DNA from: Streptomyces sp. SID486
Lineage (GTDB): Bacteria > Actinomycetota > Actinomycetes > Streptomycetales > Streptomycetaceae
Assembly (NCBI RefSeq): GCF_009865385.1
Contig: NZ_WWJT01000631.1
Coordinates: 1 to 38,391 of the forward strand
Reading direction: 5' to 3'
Length of the DNA: 38,391 nucleotides
Within the stretch, counting starts at the first letter, position 1; each line of letters starts with the position of its first letter. The translations under genes and the position numbers were made by a program. Shown here one piece after another: positions 28,895 through 38,137 of the stretch. Below the pieces are notes generated by a model. It did not search any database and was not told the origin of the DNA. It worked only from the letters and a program-made list of their open reading frames with translations.

Positions 28895-28978
28895 CGGGTC
28901 CGGGGGCGGACGTGGACGCGGTCCGGGAGTGGACGCGGACACGGTCCGGGAGTGGACGCGGCCGGGTCCGGGAGCGGG
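28895..28978. repeat. Tandem repeat downstream of the LCP gene
   Basis: CGGTCCGGGAGTGGACGCGG occurs exactly at 28919-28938 and 28942-28961 (23-base period). Degenerate copies flank it at 28895-28921 and 28962-28974. The array ends just before the LCP stop codon and lies outside any gene. Confidence 0.8.
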
Positions 28979-28981
28979 GTG

Positions 28982-30112
28982 CTAGCCGACCACGCCCTTG
29001 GCCTCACCCGTGGCGGTGCCCTCGGTGGCGGCCCGCGGGATCGGCGCGTCCTTCTTCAGGGCGTCCCAGACCAGCTGCGCCTTGGACTTCGCCAGCAGGA
29101 CGCGGTTGGGGTTGGCCGGGTCGTACTGGACGGGCATCGTCACCATCTTCATGTGGGACGAGCTGATGCCCTTCAGGCCGTCGGCGAAGTCCGTGAGGGA
29201 GTTGACCGAGCCGAGGTCGGAGTCGGTGGTGACGGCCTTGGTGGCGGTGTCGGCGAGGTCGTACAGCCTCTTCGGGTTCGAGAAGACGCCGACGTGCTTG
29301 ACCTGGTCGATCAGGGCCTTGACGAACGCCTGCTGGAGCTGGATGCGGCCCAGGTCGGAGCCGTCGCCCACGCCGTGCCGGGTGCGGACCAGGCCGAGGG
29401 CCTGTTCGCCGTTCAGGGTGTGCGGGCCGGCCTCGAGGTTCAGGTGGCTCTGCGGGTCGTGGATGGCCTTCGTCGTGGTGATGTCGACGCCGCCGAGGTC
29501 GTCGATGAGCTTCTGGAAGCCCGCGAAGTCGACCTCCAGGTAGTGGTCCATCCGGATGCCGGTGATCGACTCCACGGTCTTCACGGCGCACGCCGCGCCG
29601 CCGGTGGAGTACGCCTCGTTGAACATCACGCCGGACGCGGCGGGGTGCTGGGTGCCCTTGGTGTCGGTGCACCGGGGGCGGTCGACGAGGGTGTCCCGTG
29701 GGATCGAGACCACACTGGCCTTCTTGTGGCCCTCGTACACGTGGACGATCATCGCGGTGTCGGAGCGGGCGCTGCCGTCGTCCGTACCGCCGCCGAGCTT
29801 CTTGTTCGTGCCGGAGCGGGTGTCCGAGCCCAGGACCAGGATGTTCTCGGAGCCGTTGTCGATCTTCGTGGGCCGGTCGCTGCCGAGGGCCTGGTTGATG
29901 TCGACGCTGTGCAGGTTGCCGTTGAGCTTGAAGTACACGTACCCGGCGCCGGTACCGCCCAGCACGACCACACCCGCGGCGGTCCAGGCCGTCGCGCGCA
30001 TGGCCTTGCGGCCGGTGCTGGGTGCCTTGCGCCGGCGTCCCTTGCTCCGGCGGCGGGGTCCGGTCGTGCCCGCCCCGGTTATGGCGGGCTCGGGCGTGCT
30101 CTCGGCGGCCAC
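28982..30112 (-). CDS. LytR-CpsA-Psr (LCP) family wall-glycopolymer transferase
   Basis: 376 residues from a GTG at 30112 with AGGAG four bases upstream. A basic cytoplasmic N-terminus ([12 protein letters not shown]) leads to one transmembrane helix (about 40-62), and the LCP domain follows outside. Motifs for binding the polyprenyl pyrophosphate are present: [27 protein letters not shown], and later [21 protein letters not shown]. It would attach undecaprenyl-linked polymers, such as teichoic acids, to peptidoglycan. Its substrate route could begin with the WecA-like enzyme in the same cluster. No LytR-type DNA-binding domain is seen. Confidence 0.94.
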   Translation of the reverse strand: MAAESTPEPAITGAGTTGPRRRSKGRRRKAPSTGRKAMRATAWTAAGVVVLGGTGAGYVYFKLNGNLHSVDINQALGSDRPTKIDNGSENILVLGSDTRSGTNKKLGGGTDDGSARSDTAMIVHVYEGHKKASVVSIPRDTLVDRPRCTDTKGTQHPAASGVMFNEAYSTGGAACAVKTVESITGIRMDHYLEVDFAGFQKLIDDLGGVDITTTKAIHDPQSHLNLEAGPHTLNGEQALGLVRTRHGVGDGSDLGRIQLQQAFVKALIDQVKHVGVFSNPKRLYDLADTATKAVTTDSDLGSVNSLTDFADGLKGISSSHMKMVTMPVQYDPANPNRVLLAKSKAQLVWDALKKDAPIPRAATEGTATGEAKGVVG

Positions 30113-30406
30113 ATCGCTCCTAGGTCTCGCTGGTCGGTTACCCCCTGCAGTCAGGGTCGGGTGCGGTCGTCACCGCTCCATCGTCGCTCCGACTGGTCAG
30201 ACGGAGAAACTCGGGAAAGGGTTGCACAACGCAAAGTGCCCGTCGCGTGCAGCGACGGACACGGTGCGCAGCCGGAGGAGCCGGGAGTACCCGGTTCACC
30301 TGCGATTTCGACCGAGGACGCCGTACGGCGGGACACCCGCGCCGACGGTCCCGGCTGTGGCAAAGGTCTCGCCGGCGCCGGGCGGAACCCGGCCCCCCGC
30401 TACGCG
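30113..30406. other. Gap upstream of the LCP gene
   Basis: No gene is seen. CCGTCGC (30240-30246) pairs with GCGACGG (30252-30258) across a five-base loop. GTTG-CA-CAAC (30221-30230) is a short palindrome in an A-rich patch. A promoter for the LCP gene is expected in this region, but no clear -10 box stands out. Confidence 0.4.
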
Positions 30407-30450
30407 GGAAGGCCGCCCCCCGTCACTCCTGTGACGGGGGGCGGCCTTCC
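30407..30450 (-). terminator. Strong terminator of rho
   Basis: A perfect 20-base stem (30407-30426 with 30431-30450) has a four-base loop. It lies 106 bases past the rho stop codon. It is the best-formed hairpin in the window. Confidence 0.92.
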
Positions 30451-30555
30451 TCGCAGCTGCGGGCCGGCGACCCTGGAGGGTCAGGTGAGCGCGCGGTGCA
30501 CCACGGACGAGCCGCGGCTCCGGGCGGTCGCCGTCACCTCGACGGCGCCGGTCGC

Positions 30556-32574
30556 TCAGTCGCCGTTGCCGGGCGTCGGCGTCGTCTTCTGGATCTGCAT
30601 CAGGAACTCGACGTTCGACTTGGTCTGCTTCATCTTGTCGAGGAGCAGCTCGATCGCCTGCTGCTGGTCCAGCGCGTGCAGCACCCGGCGGAGCTTCCAG
30701 ACGACGGCCAGCTCCTCGTTGCCGAGCAGGATCTCTTCCTTACGGGTACCGGACGCGTCCACGTCCACCGCGGGGAAGATGCGCTTGTCGGCGAGCTTCC
30801 GGTCGAGCTTGAGCTCCATGTTGCCGGTGCCCTTGAACTCCTCGAAGATCACCTCGTCCATGCGGGACCCGGTGTCCACCAGGGCGGTGGCGAGGATGGT
30901 CAGCGAGCCGCCGTCCTCGATGTTGCGGGCCGCACCGAAGAAGCGCTTCGGCGGGTACAGCGCGGTCGAGTCGACACCACCGGACAGGATGCGGCCGGAC
31001 GCCGGCGCCGCCAGGTTGTAGGCGCGGCCCAGACGGGTGATGGAGTCGAGCAGCACGACCACGTCGTGACCCAGCTCGACGAGACGCTTGGCGCGCTCGA
31101 TGGCCAGCTCGGCGACGGTGGTGTGGTCCTCGGCCGGGCGGTCGAAGGTCGAGGAGATGACCTCGCCCTTGACCGACCGCTGCATGTCGGTGACCTCTTC
31201 CGGACGCTCGTCGACCAGGACGACCATCAGGTGGCACTCGGGGTTGTTGTGCGTGATCGCGTTGGCGATCGCCTGCATGATCATGGTCTTGCCGGTCTTC
31301 GGCGGGGCCACGATCAGGCCGCGCTGGCCCTTGCCGATCGGCGAGACCAGGTCGATGATCCGGGTGGTGAGCACGCCCGGGTCCGTCTCCAGGCGGAGGC
31401 GGTCCTGCGGGTAGAGCGGGGTCAGCTTGTTGAACTCCGGGCGGCCGCGGCCGTGTTCGGGCGCCATGCCGTTGACGGAGTCCAGCCGGACCAGCGCGTT
31501 GAACTTCTCGCGGCGCTCGCCCTCCTTCGGCTGGCGGACCGCACCGGTGACGTGGTCACCCTTGCGCAGGCCGTTCTTGCGGACCTGGGCGAGGGAGACG
31601 TACACGTCGTTCGGGCCCGGCAGGTAGCCGGAGGTCCGGATGAAGGCGTAGTTGTCGAGGATGTCCAGGATGCCCGCGACGGGGATCAGGACGTCGTCCT
31701 CGGCCAGCTGCGGCTCGGCGGCGATCTCGTCGCGGCCACGGCGGCCACGGCGGTCGCGGTAGCGGCCACGGCGGCCACGGCGGCCGCCCTCGAAGTCGTC
31801 GTCGTCCTGCTGCTGCTGTTGCTGCCGGTCCTGACGACCACCCTGCTGGCCCTGCTGCTGGCGCTGGCCGCCCTGGCCCTGCTGGTCGTCGCCCTTGTTG
31901 CGGCGGTCACGGTCGCGGCCGCGCTCGCGGCGGTCGCGGCGGCCACGCCCCTCGCCGTCACCGGCGTCACCCTTGGCCTCGCCCTGCTGCGACTGCGCGG
32001 GCGTCTCGGCCTTGGAGTCGTTCCTCGCCTCGGCGGCGACGCTCTCCGCGCCGTTGCCCGGGCTGCCCGCATCGGCGGTGGCACGGCGGCGGCGGCGCTC
32101 GGCCGGGGCGTCGTCGGCGGCACCCGCCTGCTCGGCCGGGGCCTTGGGGGACGGCTGGCCGGGGATCTCGATCTGCTGCTGGGCCACGGCCTTCTTCTCG
32201 GCGGGGGCCTCGGCGGCCTTGTCCGCCTTCTTCCCGGCGGTCTCCTCACCGGTGCGGGCCTTGGAGGTGGCCCGGCGCTTCGGCTTGGTCTCGGTGGCGT
32301 CCCCGGCGGGGGCGGACGCCGCCTTCGGGGCACCTCCCCCGGCCGCCTGCGCCTCCTTGATGACCTCGATCAGCTGGCTCTTGCGCATCCGCGCGGTGCC
32401 CCTGATGCCGAGGCCCGAGGCGACCTGCTGCAGCTCGGCCAGCACCATGCCCTCGAGGCCGGTACCACGGCGCCGCCGGGAGCCGGCACCGGTGGCAGGC
32501 GCGGAGGCGTCCGTGGCGGGCGCGGCAGCGGTCTCCTCGACACGTGCGCCCATCAGATCGGTGGTGTCGCTCAC
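30556..32574 (-). CDS. rho: Transcription termination factor Rho
   Basis: 672 residues, about 250 longer than E. coli Rho. GTG start with AAGGA seven bases upstream. Order: a variable N-terminus, a SAP/Rho-N-like helical part (about 36-80), a long disordered basic and Gln-rich insert (about 85-285, with [18 protein letters not shown] and many RRGR repeats), a cold-shock-like RNA-binding domain from about 287 ([19 protein letters not shown]), and the ATPase core with APPKTGKT (423-430) and [14 protein letters not shown]. The hexamer translocates on RNA and stops transcription. The insert is characteristic of actinobacterial Rho and may bind RNA or drive condensation. A 421-base leader precedes it. 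Confidence 0.97.
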   Translation of the reverse strand: MSDTTDLMGARVEETAAAPATDASAPATGAGSRRRRGTGLEGMVLAELQQVASGLGIRGTARMRKSQLIEVIKEAQAAGGGAPKAASAPAGDATETKPKRRATSKARTGEETAGKKADKAAEAPAEKKAVAQQQIEIPGQPSPKAPAEQAGAADDAPAERRRRRATADAGSPGNGAESVAAEARNDSKAETPAQSQQGEAKGDAGDGEGRGRRDRRERGRDRDRRNKGDDQQGQGGQRQQQGQQGGRQDRQQQQQQDDDDFEGGRRGRRGRYRDRRGRRGRDEIAAEPQLAEDDVLIPVAGILDILDNYAFIRTSGYLPGPNDVYVSLAQVRKNGLRKGDHVTGAVRQPKEGERREKFNALVRLDSVNGMAPEHGRGRPEFNKLTPLYPQDRLRLETDPGVLTTRIIDLVSPIGKGQRGLIVAPPKTGKTMIMQAIANAITHNNPECHLMVVLVDERPEEVTDMQRSVKGEVISSTFDRPAEDHTTVAELAIERAKRLVELGHDVVVLLDSITRLGRAYNLAAPASGRILSGGVDSTALYPPKRFFGAARNIEDGGSLTILATALVDTGSRMDEVIFEEFKGTGNMELKLDRKLADKRIFPAVDVDASGTRKEEILLGNEELAVVWKLRRVLHALDQQQAIELLLDKMKQTKSNVEFLMQIQKTTPTPGNGD
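31740..31870 (-). repeat. Low-complexity coding repeat in the Rho insert
   Basis: Short GGCCACGGCGG-type repeats and CTGCTG runs encode RRGR and poly-Gln stretches (from about residue 236 to 278). This is the same low-complexity DNA that gives the insert its disorder. Confidence 0.6.
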
Positions 32575-32995
32575 GAAGGGTCCTTCCCTGGAGCGGACGT
32601 CGGCCTGTCTGGCTCGGCGACCGGTTGTGCTGTCCGGCTACGGTTCTGTCTTCTGTGAACCGTGCCGGGGCGGTGGTCCGCCAAAGCGGCGGAAGAAATG
32701 TGCGGTGATGGCGCTTCCGCGAGTCGTGGCACTCAGTGTCACGTGGCGTGGTAGCACCGGTTCCGAAGCTCCCCCGGAGGGGATACCCCCACCGGCGGCC
32801 CGCTCAGTGCTCGCATACGACGTACTGCCCAGGTACGACGCAAGGAACACGGAGTGGCGCGGGAGGTTCCCGGAAGAATGTCTGTCCCGGAGGGGGACAC
32901 AAGGCACCTCGCCATGGTGGGGTCGGGTGCAGACTTGAGATTAACACTACCGGATCCAACAAACATTCCCCCTCTCCAAATCCGGCAACCGTGTG
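32575..32995. promoter_or_regulatory. Long leader and promoter region of rho
   Basis: No gene is seen in these 421 bases. On the minus strand a TAATCT-like -10 box lies near 32936-32945, in an A/T-rich patch just downstream of thrB. Two hairpin-forming stretches (around 32759-32798 and 32878-32901) lie in the untranslated leader. Rho controls its own leader in other bacteria, so attenuation here is plausible; it is not demonstrated. Confidence 0.4.
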
Positions 32996-33913
32996 TCAGG
33001 TCGCAAGCGGCAGCACGCTCGCTCCCCGGACGTCCAGGTCCAGCCGGTTGGCGGCCCAGCCCGCACCCGCGAGGTGCGAGACCTTGTCGGCGCTGTCGGT
33101 GTCGGCGAGGGCCATGACGGTGGGTCCGGCGCCCGAGATCACGGCCGGGATGCCGTCGGCGCGCAGCCGCTCCACCAGCGCGGCGCTCTCCGGCATGGCC
33201 GGGGCGCGGTACTCCTGGTGGAGACGGTCCTCGGTGGCGGGCAGCAGCAGTTCGGGACGCCTGGTCAGCGCCTCGACCAGCAGGGCGGCGCGGCCCGCGT
33301 TGGCGGCGGCGTCCACGTGCGGCACGGTGCGCGGGAGCAGGCCGCGCGCGGTCTCGGTCAGGACCGGCTTCCCGGGGACGAAAACCACCGGAACGATGGA
33401 ATCGTGCGGCTCCATCCTGATGGCGCGGGCGGTGCCGGCCTCCATCCAGGACAGGGTGAAACCGCCGAGGAGACAGGCGGCCACGTTGTCGGGGTGGCCC
33501 TCGATCTCGGTGGCCAGCTCCAGCAGCGCGGCGTCGTCCATCCGGGCCTCGCCGCCTATGGTCACGGCGCGGGCGGCCACGATGCCGGCGCAGATCGCGG
33601 CGGAGGAGGAACCCAGGCCCCGGCCGTGCGGGATGCGGTTGGCGCAGACGATCTCCAGGCCGCGGGGCTGCCCGCCCAGCAGATCGAAGGCGGTGCGCAG
33701 GGAGCGGACGAGAAGGTGGCTCTCGTCGCGCGGGAGGGTCTCGCCGCCCTCGCCCGCGATGTCGATGTGCAGCCCGGAGTCGGCCACCCGGACGACCACG
33801 TCGTCGTAGAGCCCCAGCGCGAGGCCCAGGGCGTCGAAGCCCGGGCCGAGGTTGGCGCTGGTGGCGGGGACGCGCACCCGGACGGCGGCGGCGCGGAAGG
33901 CTGGACCGGCCAT
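32996..33913 (-). CDS. thrB: Homoserine kinase
   Basis: 305 residues from the ATG at 33913 with AAGGAG upstream. It is a GHMP kinase: VPATSANLGPGFDALGLAL near the N-terminus and the ATP loop IPHGRGLGSSSAA at 94-106. It phosphorylates homoserine to O-phosphohomoserine, the substrate of the thrC product. It lies downstream of thrC with 273 bases between, probably with its own promoter: a possible -10 (TAGGCT) is at 34080-34085. Confidence 0.96.
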   Translation of the reverse strand: MAGPAFRAAAVRVRVPATSANLGPGFDALGLALGLYDDVVVRVADSGLHIDIAGEGGETLPRDESHLLVRSLRTAFDLLGGQPRGLEIVCANRIPHGRGLGSSSAAICAGIVAARAVTIGGEARMDDAALLELATEIEGHPDNVAACLLGGFTLSWMEAGTARAIRMEPHDSIVPVVFVPGKPVLTETARGLLPRTVPHVDAAANAGRAALLVEALTRRPELLLPATEDRLHQEYRAPAMPESAALVERLRADGIPAVISGAGPTVMALADTDSADKVSHLAGAGWAANRLDLDVRGASVLPLAT

Positions 33914-34115
33914 CGCTCGAAGACTCTCCTTGAGCTGCGTGACGGTCGAATGACGCTCGAGGGATTCGATGGCCATTCGGTGGACTGCCGATGACTGACG
34001 TGCGAAGACCCGTCGGGCCGCGGAGACGGCGCGGCCTCGTGCCATACGCGAGGGCATATGCGGTAGGCGGGTTCGCCACAGCCTATCGAAGGAAGGTTCT
34101 GTGGCGACATAGGGC
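33914..34115. other. Leader of thrB
   Basis: No gene is seen. TCGAAT (33946-33951) and ATTCGA (33964-33969) form an inverted repeat around a CTCGAG core, and CGAATG/CATTCG (33947-33952, 33974-33979) overlaps it. These may be an operator or a leader hairpin. TAGGCT (34080-34085, minus strand) is a candidate -10 box. Confidence 0.3.
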
Positions 34116-34155
34116 GCACAGGAGGCGCACGATGCGTGTCGTAAGCCCCCTGTGC
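34116..34155 (-). terminator. Terminator after thrC
   Basis: GCACAGGAGGC (34116-34126) pairs with GCCCCCTGTGC (34145-34155) with one mismatch. An inner CACG-ATG-CGTG may extend it. It lies 31 bases past the thrC stop. Confidence 0.6.
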
Positions 34156-34186
34156 ACCGCGTCAGGGACGCGCCGGAACCGAGTGC

Positions 34187-35248
34187 TCAGGCGAGGCCGA
34201 GGCGCTCGGCCGCGGTGGCCGCGTCGACCGGGACGGTGACCGGCTGCGGGGCGCCGGCGACGGCCCAGTCGGGGTCCTTCAGGCCGTTGCCGGTGACGGT
34301 GCACACGATGCGCTGGCCCGGGTCGACCTTGCCCTGCTCCGCGGCCTTGAGCAGACCGGCCACGGAGGCGGCGGAGGCGGGCTCCACGAAGACGCCCTCC
34401 TGGGCGGCCAACAGGCGGTAAGCGCGCAGGATCTCACGGTCCGTCACCTCGTCGATGGCACCGCCGGACTCGTCCCGCGCGGCCAGGGCGTAGGTCCAGG
34501 AGGCGGGGTTGCCGATGCGGATGGCGGTGGCGATGGTCGACGGGTCCTTGACGACCTCGCCGCGCACGATGGGCGCGCTGCCGGACGCCTGGAAGCCCCA
34601 CATGCGCGGGGTGCGGGAGGCGACGCCGTCGGCGGCGTACTCCCGGTAGCCCTTCCAGTAGGCCGTGATGTTGCCCGCGTTGCCGACCGGCAGGACATGG
34701 ATGTCGGGCGCGTCGCCGAGCATGTCCACGATCTCGAAGGCGGCCGTCTTCTGGCCCTCGATGCGCACCGGGTTGACCGAATTCACCAGCGCCACCGGGT
34801 AGTTCTCGCTCAGCGCCCGGGCGAGGGTGAGGCAGTCGTCGAAGTTGCCGTCGACCTGGAGGATCTTCGCGCCGTGCACGAGGGCCTGGCCCATCTTGCC
34901 GAGGGCGATCTTGCCCTGCGGCACCAGCACGGCCGACACCATGCCCGCGCGCACCGCGTAGGCGGCGGCGGAGGCAGAGGTGTTGCCCGTGGAGGCACAG
35001 ATGACGGCCTTCGCCCCCTCCTCCTTGGCCTTGCTGATGGCCATGGTCATACCGCGGTCCTTGAAGGACCCGGTGGGGTTGGCCCCCTCCACCTTCAGGT
35101 GGACCTCGCAGCCCGTGCGCTCGGAGAGCACCTGCGCGGGCACGAGGGGCGTGCCGCCCTCGCGGAGCGTCACGACCGGCGTGGTGTCGGATACCGGCAG
35201 CCGGTCCCGGTACTCCTCGATGATTCCGCGCCACTGGTGGGTCGTCAT
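34187..35248 (-). CDS. thrC: Threonine synthase
   Basis: A 353-residue PLP enzyme of fold type II, making threonine from O-phosphohomoserine. The PLP lysine is Lys63 in [27 protein letters not shown] and [14 protein letters not shown] hold the phosphate-binding region. It follows hom after six bases; AAGGAGAG near its start lies inside the hom 3' end. The length is the short form used in actinobacteria. Confidence 0.97.
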   Translation of the reverse strand: MTTHQWRGIIEEYRDRLPVSDTTPVVTLREGGTPLVPAQVLSERTGCEVHLKVEGANPTGSFKDRGMTMAISKAKEEGAKAVICASTGNTSASAAAYAVRAGMVSAVLVPQGKIALGKMGQALVHGAKILQVDGNFDDCLTLARALSENYPVALVNSVNPVRIEGQKTAAFEIVDMLGDAPDIHVLPVGNAGNITAYWKGYREYAADGVASRTPRMWGFQASGSAPIVRGEVVKDPSTIATAIRIGNPASWTYALAARDESGGAIDEVTDREILRAYRLLAAQEGVFVEPASAASVAGLLKAAEQGKVDPGQRIVCTVTGNGLKDPDWAVAGAPQPVTVPVDAATAAERLGLA

Positions 35249-35254
35249 TGCTGG

Positions 35255-36544
35255 TTACTCTCCTTCAACCCGCATGATGCTGGCGACACCCCGCACGGTG
35301 TCGAGCTTGCGCAGTGCCTCGACGGTCCCGGTGAGGGAGGCGTCGGAGGCCCGGTGGGTGACGACGACGAGGGAGGCCTCGCCGTCCTTGCCTTGCTGCC
35401 GAACGGTGTCGATCGACACCCCGTGCTCGGCGAAGACGGTCGCGACCTGGGCGAGCACGCCCGGTTTGTCCGCGACGTCCAGGCTGATGTGGTAGCGCGT
35501 GACGACGTCGCCCATCGGGGAGACGGTCAGGTCGGCGTAGGCCGACTCGCCGGGTCCGGTGGCGCCGTTCAGCCGGTTGCGGCAGACCGCGACGAGGTCG
35601 CCGAGGACGGCGGAGGCGGTGGGCGAGCCACCGGCGCCGGGCCCGTAGAACATCAGCTGTCCGGCGGCCTCGCTCTCCACGAACACGGCGTTGTACGCGC
35701 CGCGCACGGAGGCGAGCGGATGGCTCAGCGGGATCATGGCCGGGTGCACGCGCGCGGTGACGGACGCACCGTCCCTGGACCGCTCGCAGATGGCGAGCAG
35801 CTTGATGGTGCAGCCCATCTCCGCGGCGGAGCGGAAGTCGGCGGCGGTGACCTCGGTCATGCCCTCGCGGTAGACGTCGTCCAGCCGCACCCGCGTGTGG
35901 AAGGCGATCCCGGCGAGGATGGCGGCCTTGGCGGCGGCGTCGAAGCCCTCGACGTCGGCGGTCGGATCGGCCTCCGCGTACCCGAGCGCGGTGGCCTCGT
36001 CCAGGGCCTCCTGGTAGCCGGCCCCCGTGGAGTCCATCTTGTCGAGGATGAAGTTGGTGGTGCCGTTGACGATGCCGAGCACCCGGTTGACCTTGTCGCC
36101 GGCGAGCGACTCGCGCAGCGGCCGGATCAGCGGGATGGCGCCGGCGACGGCGGCCTCGTAGTAGAGGTCCTTGCCGTGCTCCCCGGCGGCCGCGTGCAGC
36201 GCGGCGCCGTCCTGGGCGAGCAGGGCCTTGTTGGCGGAGACGACCGAGGCGCCGTGCTCGAAGGCGGTGGTGATGAGCGTCCGGGCGGGCTCGATGCCCC
36301 CGATGACCTCCACCACCACGTCGATGTCCCCGCGTTTGACCAGGGCGGTGGCGTCGGTGGTGACGAGCGCGGGGTCGATGCCCTCGCGCTCCTTGCCGGT
36401 ACGCCGTACGGCCACGCCGGCCAGCTCCACCGGGGCCCCGATCCGGGCGGCGAGGTCGTCGGCGTGCGTCGTCATGATGCGCGCCACCTCTGAGCCGACC
36501 ACTCCACAGCCCAGCAGCGCCACCTTCAGCGGACGCGTACGCAT
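35255..36544 (-). CDS. hom: Homoserine dehydrogenase with C-terminal ACT domain
   Basis: 429 residues from the second of two adjacent ATGs (36544), seven bases from GAGG. The NAD(P)-binding motif LLGCGVVGSEVAR is at 10-22, and the catalytic domain (about 135-315) has GIVNGTTNFILDKM and the LGYAEADPTADVEGFDAA substrate motif. A C-terminal ACT domain (about 345-429) probably binds threonine for feedback inhibition. It is a separate enzyme, not fused to aspartokinase. It reduces aspartate semialdehyde to homoserine. A leader inverted repeat lies 50-80 bases upstream. Confidence 0.97.
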   Translation of the reverse strand: MRTRPLKVALLGCGVVGSEVARIMTTHADDLAARIGAPVELAGVAVRRTGKEREGIDPALVTTDATALVKRGDIDVVVEVIGGIEPARTLITTAFEHGASVVSANKALLAQDGAALHAAAGEHGKDLYYEAAVAGAIPLIRPLRESLAGDKVNRVLGIVNGTTNFILDKMDSTGAGYQEALDEATALGYAEADPTADVEGFDAAAKAAILAGIAFHTRVRLDDVYREGMTEVTAADFRSAAEMGCTIKLLAICERSRDGASVTARVHPAMIPLSHPLASVRGAYNAVFVESEAAGQLMFYGPGAGGSPTASAVLGDLVAVCRNRLNGATGPGESAYADLTVSPMGDVVTRYHISLDVADKPGVLAQVATVFAEHGVSIDTVRQQGKDGEASLVVVTHRASDASLTGTVEALRKLDTVRGVASIMRVEGE

Positions 36545-36594
36545 CATCCGACCTCGTTTCCTCATACCGTCTACGGTTGGACCAGTCTCACTCA

Positions 36595-36623
36595 CCGGAC
36601 GGGAGTTTCTACCCTTCGTCCGG
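36595..36623. promoter_or_regulatory. Inverted repeat upstream of hom
   Basis: CCGGACG (36595-36601) and CGTCCGG (36617-36623) are perfect arms around GGAGTTTCTACCCTT. It lies about 50-80 bases from the hom start, in an A/T-rich patch that follows (CATCTATTTCATTTGTACGG). It may be an operator or leader hairpin. Confidence 0.35.
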
Positions 36624-36691
36624 ATCGTGAGACATCTATTTCATTTGTACGGGACCGGGTGACCGGAGATCTTCCGGCCCCCCGGGCAGCG

Positions 36692-38083
36692 TCACCCGAC
36701 GTCGAGACGCAGGAGGTCCTCCTCCGTCTCACGCCGGACGATCACCCGGGCCGCGCCGTCCTGTACGGCGACGACGGGCGGCCGGAGCACATGGTTGTAG
36801 TTGCTGGCCATGGAGCGGCAGTAGGCACCGGTGGCCGGCACCGCGATCAGGTCACCCGGAGCCAGGTCGGCGGGCAGGAACGCGTCCTTCACCACGATGT
36901 CCCCGCTCTCGCAGTGCTTGCCGACGACCCGTGCGAGCATCGGCGCGGCGTCGGAGGTCCGGGAGACGAGTGCGACGCTGTACTCGGCGTCGTACAGCGC
37001 GGTGCGGATGTTGTCCGACATGCCGCCGTCGACCGAGACGTACGTCCGCAGCCCGTCGAGCGGCTTGACGGTGCCGACCTCGTACAGCGTGAAGGCGGTG
37101 GGGCCGACGATGGCGCGCCCCGGCTCCACGGAGATCCGCGGGGTCCGCAGCCGCGCGCTCTCGCACTCCCGGGCCACGATCTCGGTGAGCGCCTTGGCGA
37201 TCTCGTGCGGCTCACGCGGGTCGTCGTCGCTCGTGTAGGCGATACCGAGGCCGCCGCCCAGGTCGATCTCGGGCAGCTCGACACCGTGCTCGTCCCGGAC
37301 GTCCTTGAGCAGCCCGACCACCCGGTGGGCCGCGACCTCGAAGCCCGACATGTCGAAGATCTGCGAGCCGATGTGGGAGTGGATCCCGATCAGCTCCAGC
37401 CCGTCCAGCTGCAGCGCCCGCCGCACGGCCTCGGCGGCCTGGCCGCCGGCGAGCGGGATCCCGAACTTCTGGTCCTCGTGGGCGGTGGCGATGAACTCGT
37501 GCGTGTGCGCCTCCACCCCCACCGTGATGCGGATCTGGACCTTCTGCCGCTTGCCCAGCGACTGCGCCGCGTGGGCGACCCGCACGATCTCCTGGAAGGA
37601 GTCGAGCACGATCCGCCCCACCCCGGCGCTGACGGCCCGGTGGATCTCCTCGGCGGACTTGTTGTTGCCGTGGAAGGCGATGCGCTCGGCGGGCATCCCG
37701 GCGGACAGCGCGGTGGCCAGCTCACCGCCGGAGCACACGTCCAGGTTGAGCCCCTCCTCGTGCAGCCACCGCACGACGGCCCGGGAGAGGAACGCCTTGC
37801 CGGCGTAGAAGACGTCGGCGTCCGGGCCGAAGGCGGTGCGCCAGGCACGCGCCCGGGCCCGGAAGTCGGCCTCGTCGAGGATGTAGGCGGGCGTGCCGAA
37901 CTCCTCGGCGAGCCGGGTGACGGGGATCCCCCCGACGGCGACCACACCGTCCTCGTCCCGGCCGACGGTCTGCGCCCACACCTTGGGGTCGAGGACGTTG
38001 AGATCGGCGGGCGGCGCGGAGTAGTGCCCCTCGGGCAGGACGTCGGCGTGACGGGGCCCGGCAGGGTGGGCGGAACGGCTCAT
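36692..38083 (-). CDS. lysA: Diaminopimelate decarboxylase
   Basis: 463 residues from the ATG at 38083 ([14 protein letters not shown]). The PLP lysine is Lys96 in [48 protein letters not shown] and [11 protein letters not shown] are all present and contribute to the PLP and substrate pockets. It decarboxylates meso-DAP to lysine, the last step of the pathway. The gene starts 54 bases after the stop of the ArgS-like gene. A weak GAGAG site precedes it. Confidence 0.97.
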   Translation of the reverse strand: MSRSAHPAGPRHADVLPEGHYSAPPADLNVLDPKVWAQTVGRDEDGVVAVGGIPVTRLAEEFGTPAYILDEADFRARARAWRTAFGPDADVFYAGKAFLSRAVVRWLHEEGLNLDVCSGGELATALSAGMPAERIAFHGNNKSAEEIHRAVSAGVGRIVLDSFQEIVRVAHAAQSLGKRQKVQIRITVGVEAHTHEFIATAHEDQKFGIPLAGGQAAEAVRRALQLDGLELIGIHSHIGSQIFDMSGFEVAAHRVVGLLKDVRDEHGVELPEIDLGGGLGIAYTSDDDPREPHEIAKALTEIVARECESARLRTPRISVEPGRAIVGPTAFTLYEVGTVKPLDGLRTYVSVDGGMSDNIRTALYDAEYSVALVSRTSDAAPMLARVVGKHCESGDIVVKDAFLPADLAPGDLIAVPATGAYCRSMASNYNHVLRPPVVAVQDGAARVIVRRETEEDLLRLDVG

Positions 38084-38137
38084 GACGTGGCTCTCAGACT
38101 CTCTGTCTCTCACCGGGGCGCGTCCTCATCGGGCGCC

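Noticed and set aside
34131..34239. Short plus-strand frame with an AGGAGG site six bases upstream, starting MRVVSPLC, antisense to thrC.
   Set aside because: The AGGAGG is the left arm of a hairpin that fits a thrC terminator, and the frame runs over the thrC coding region. Most likely a coincidence of the stem sequence.
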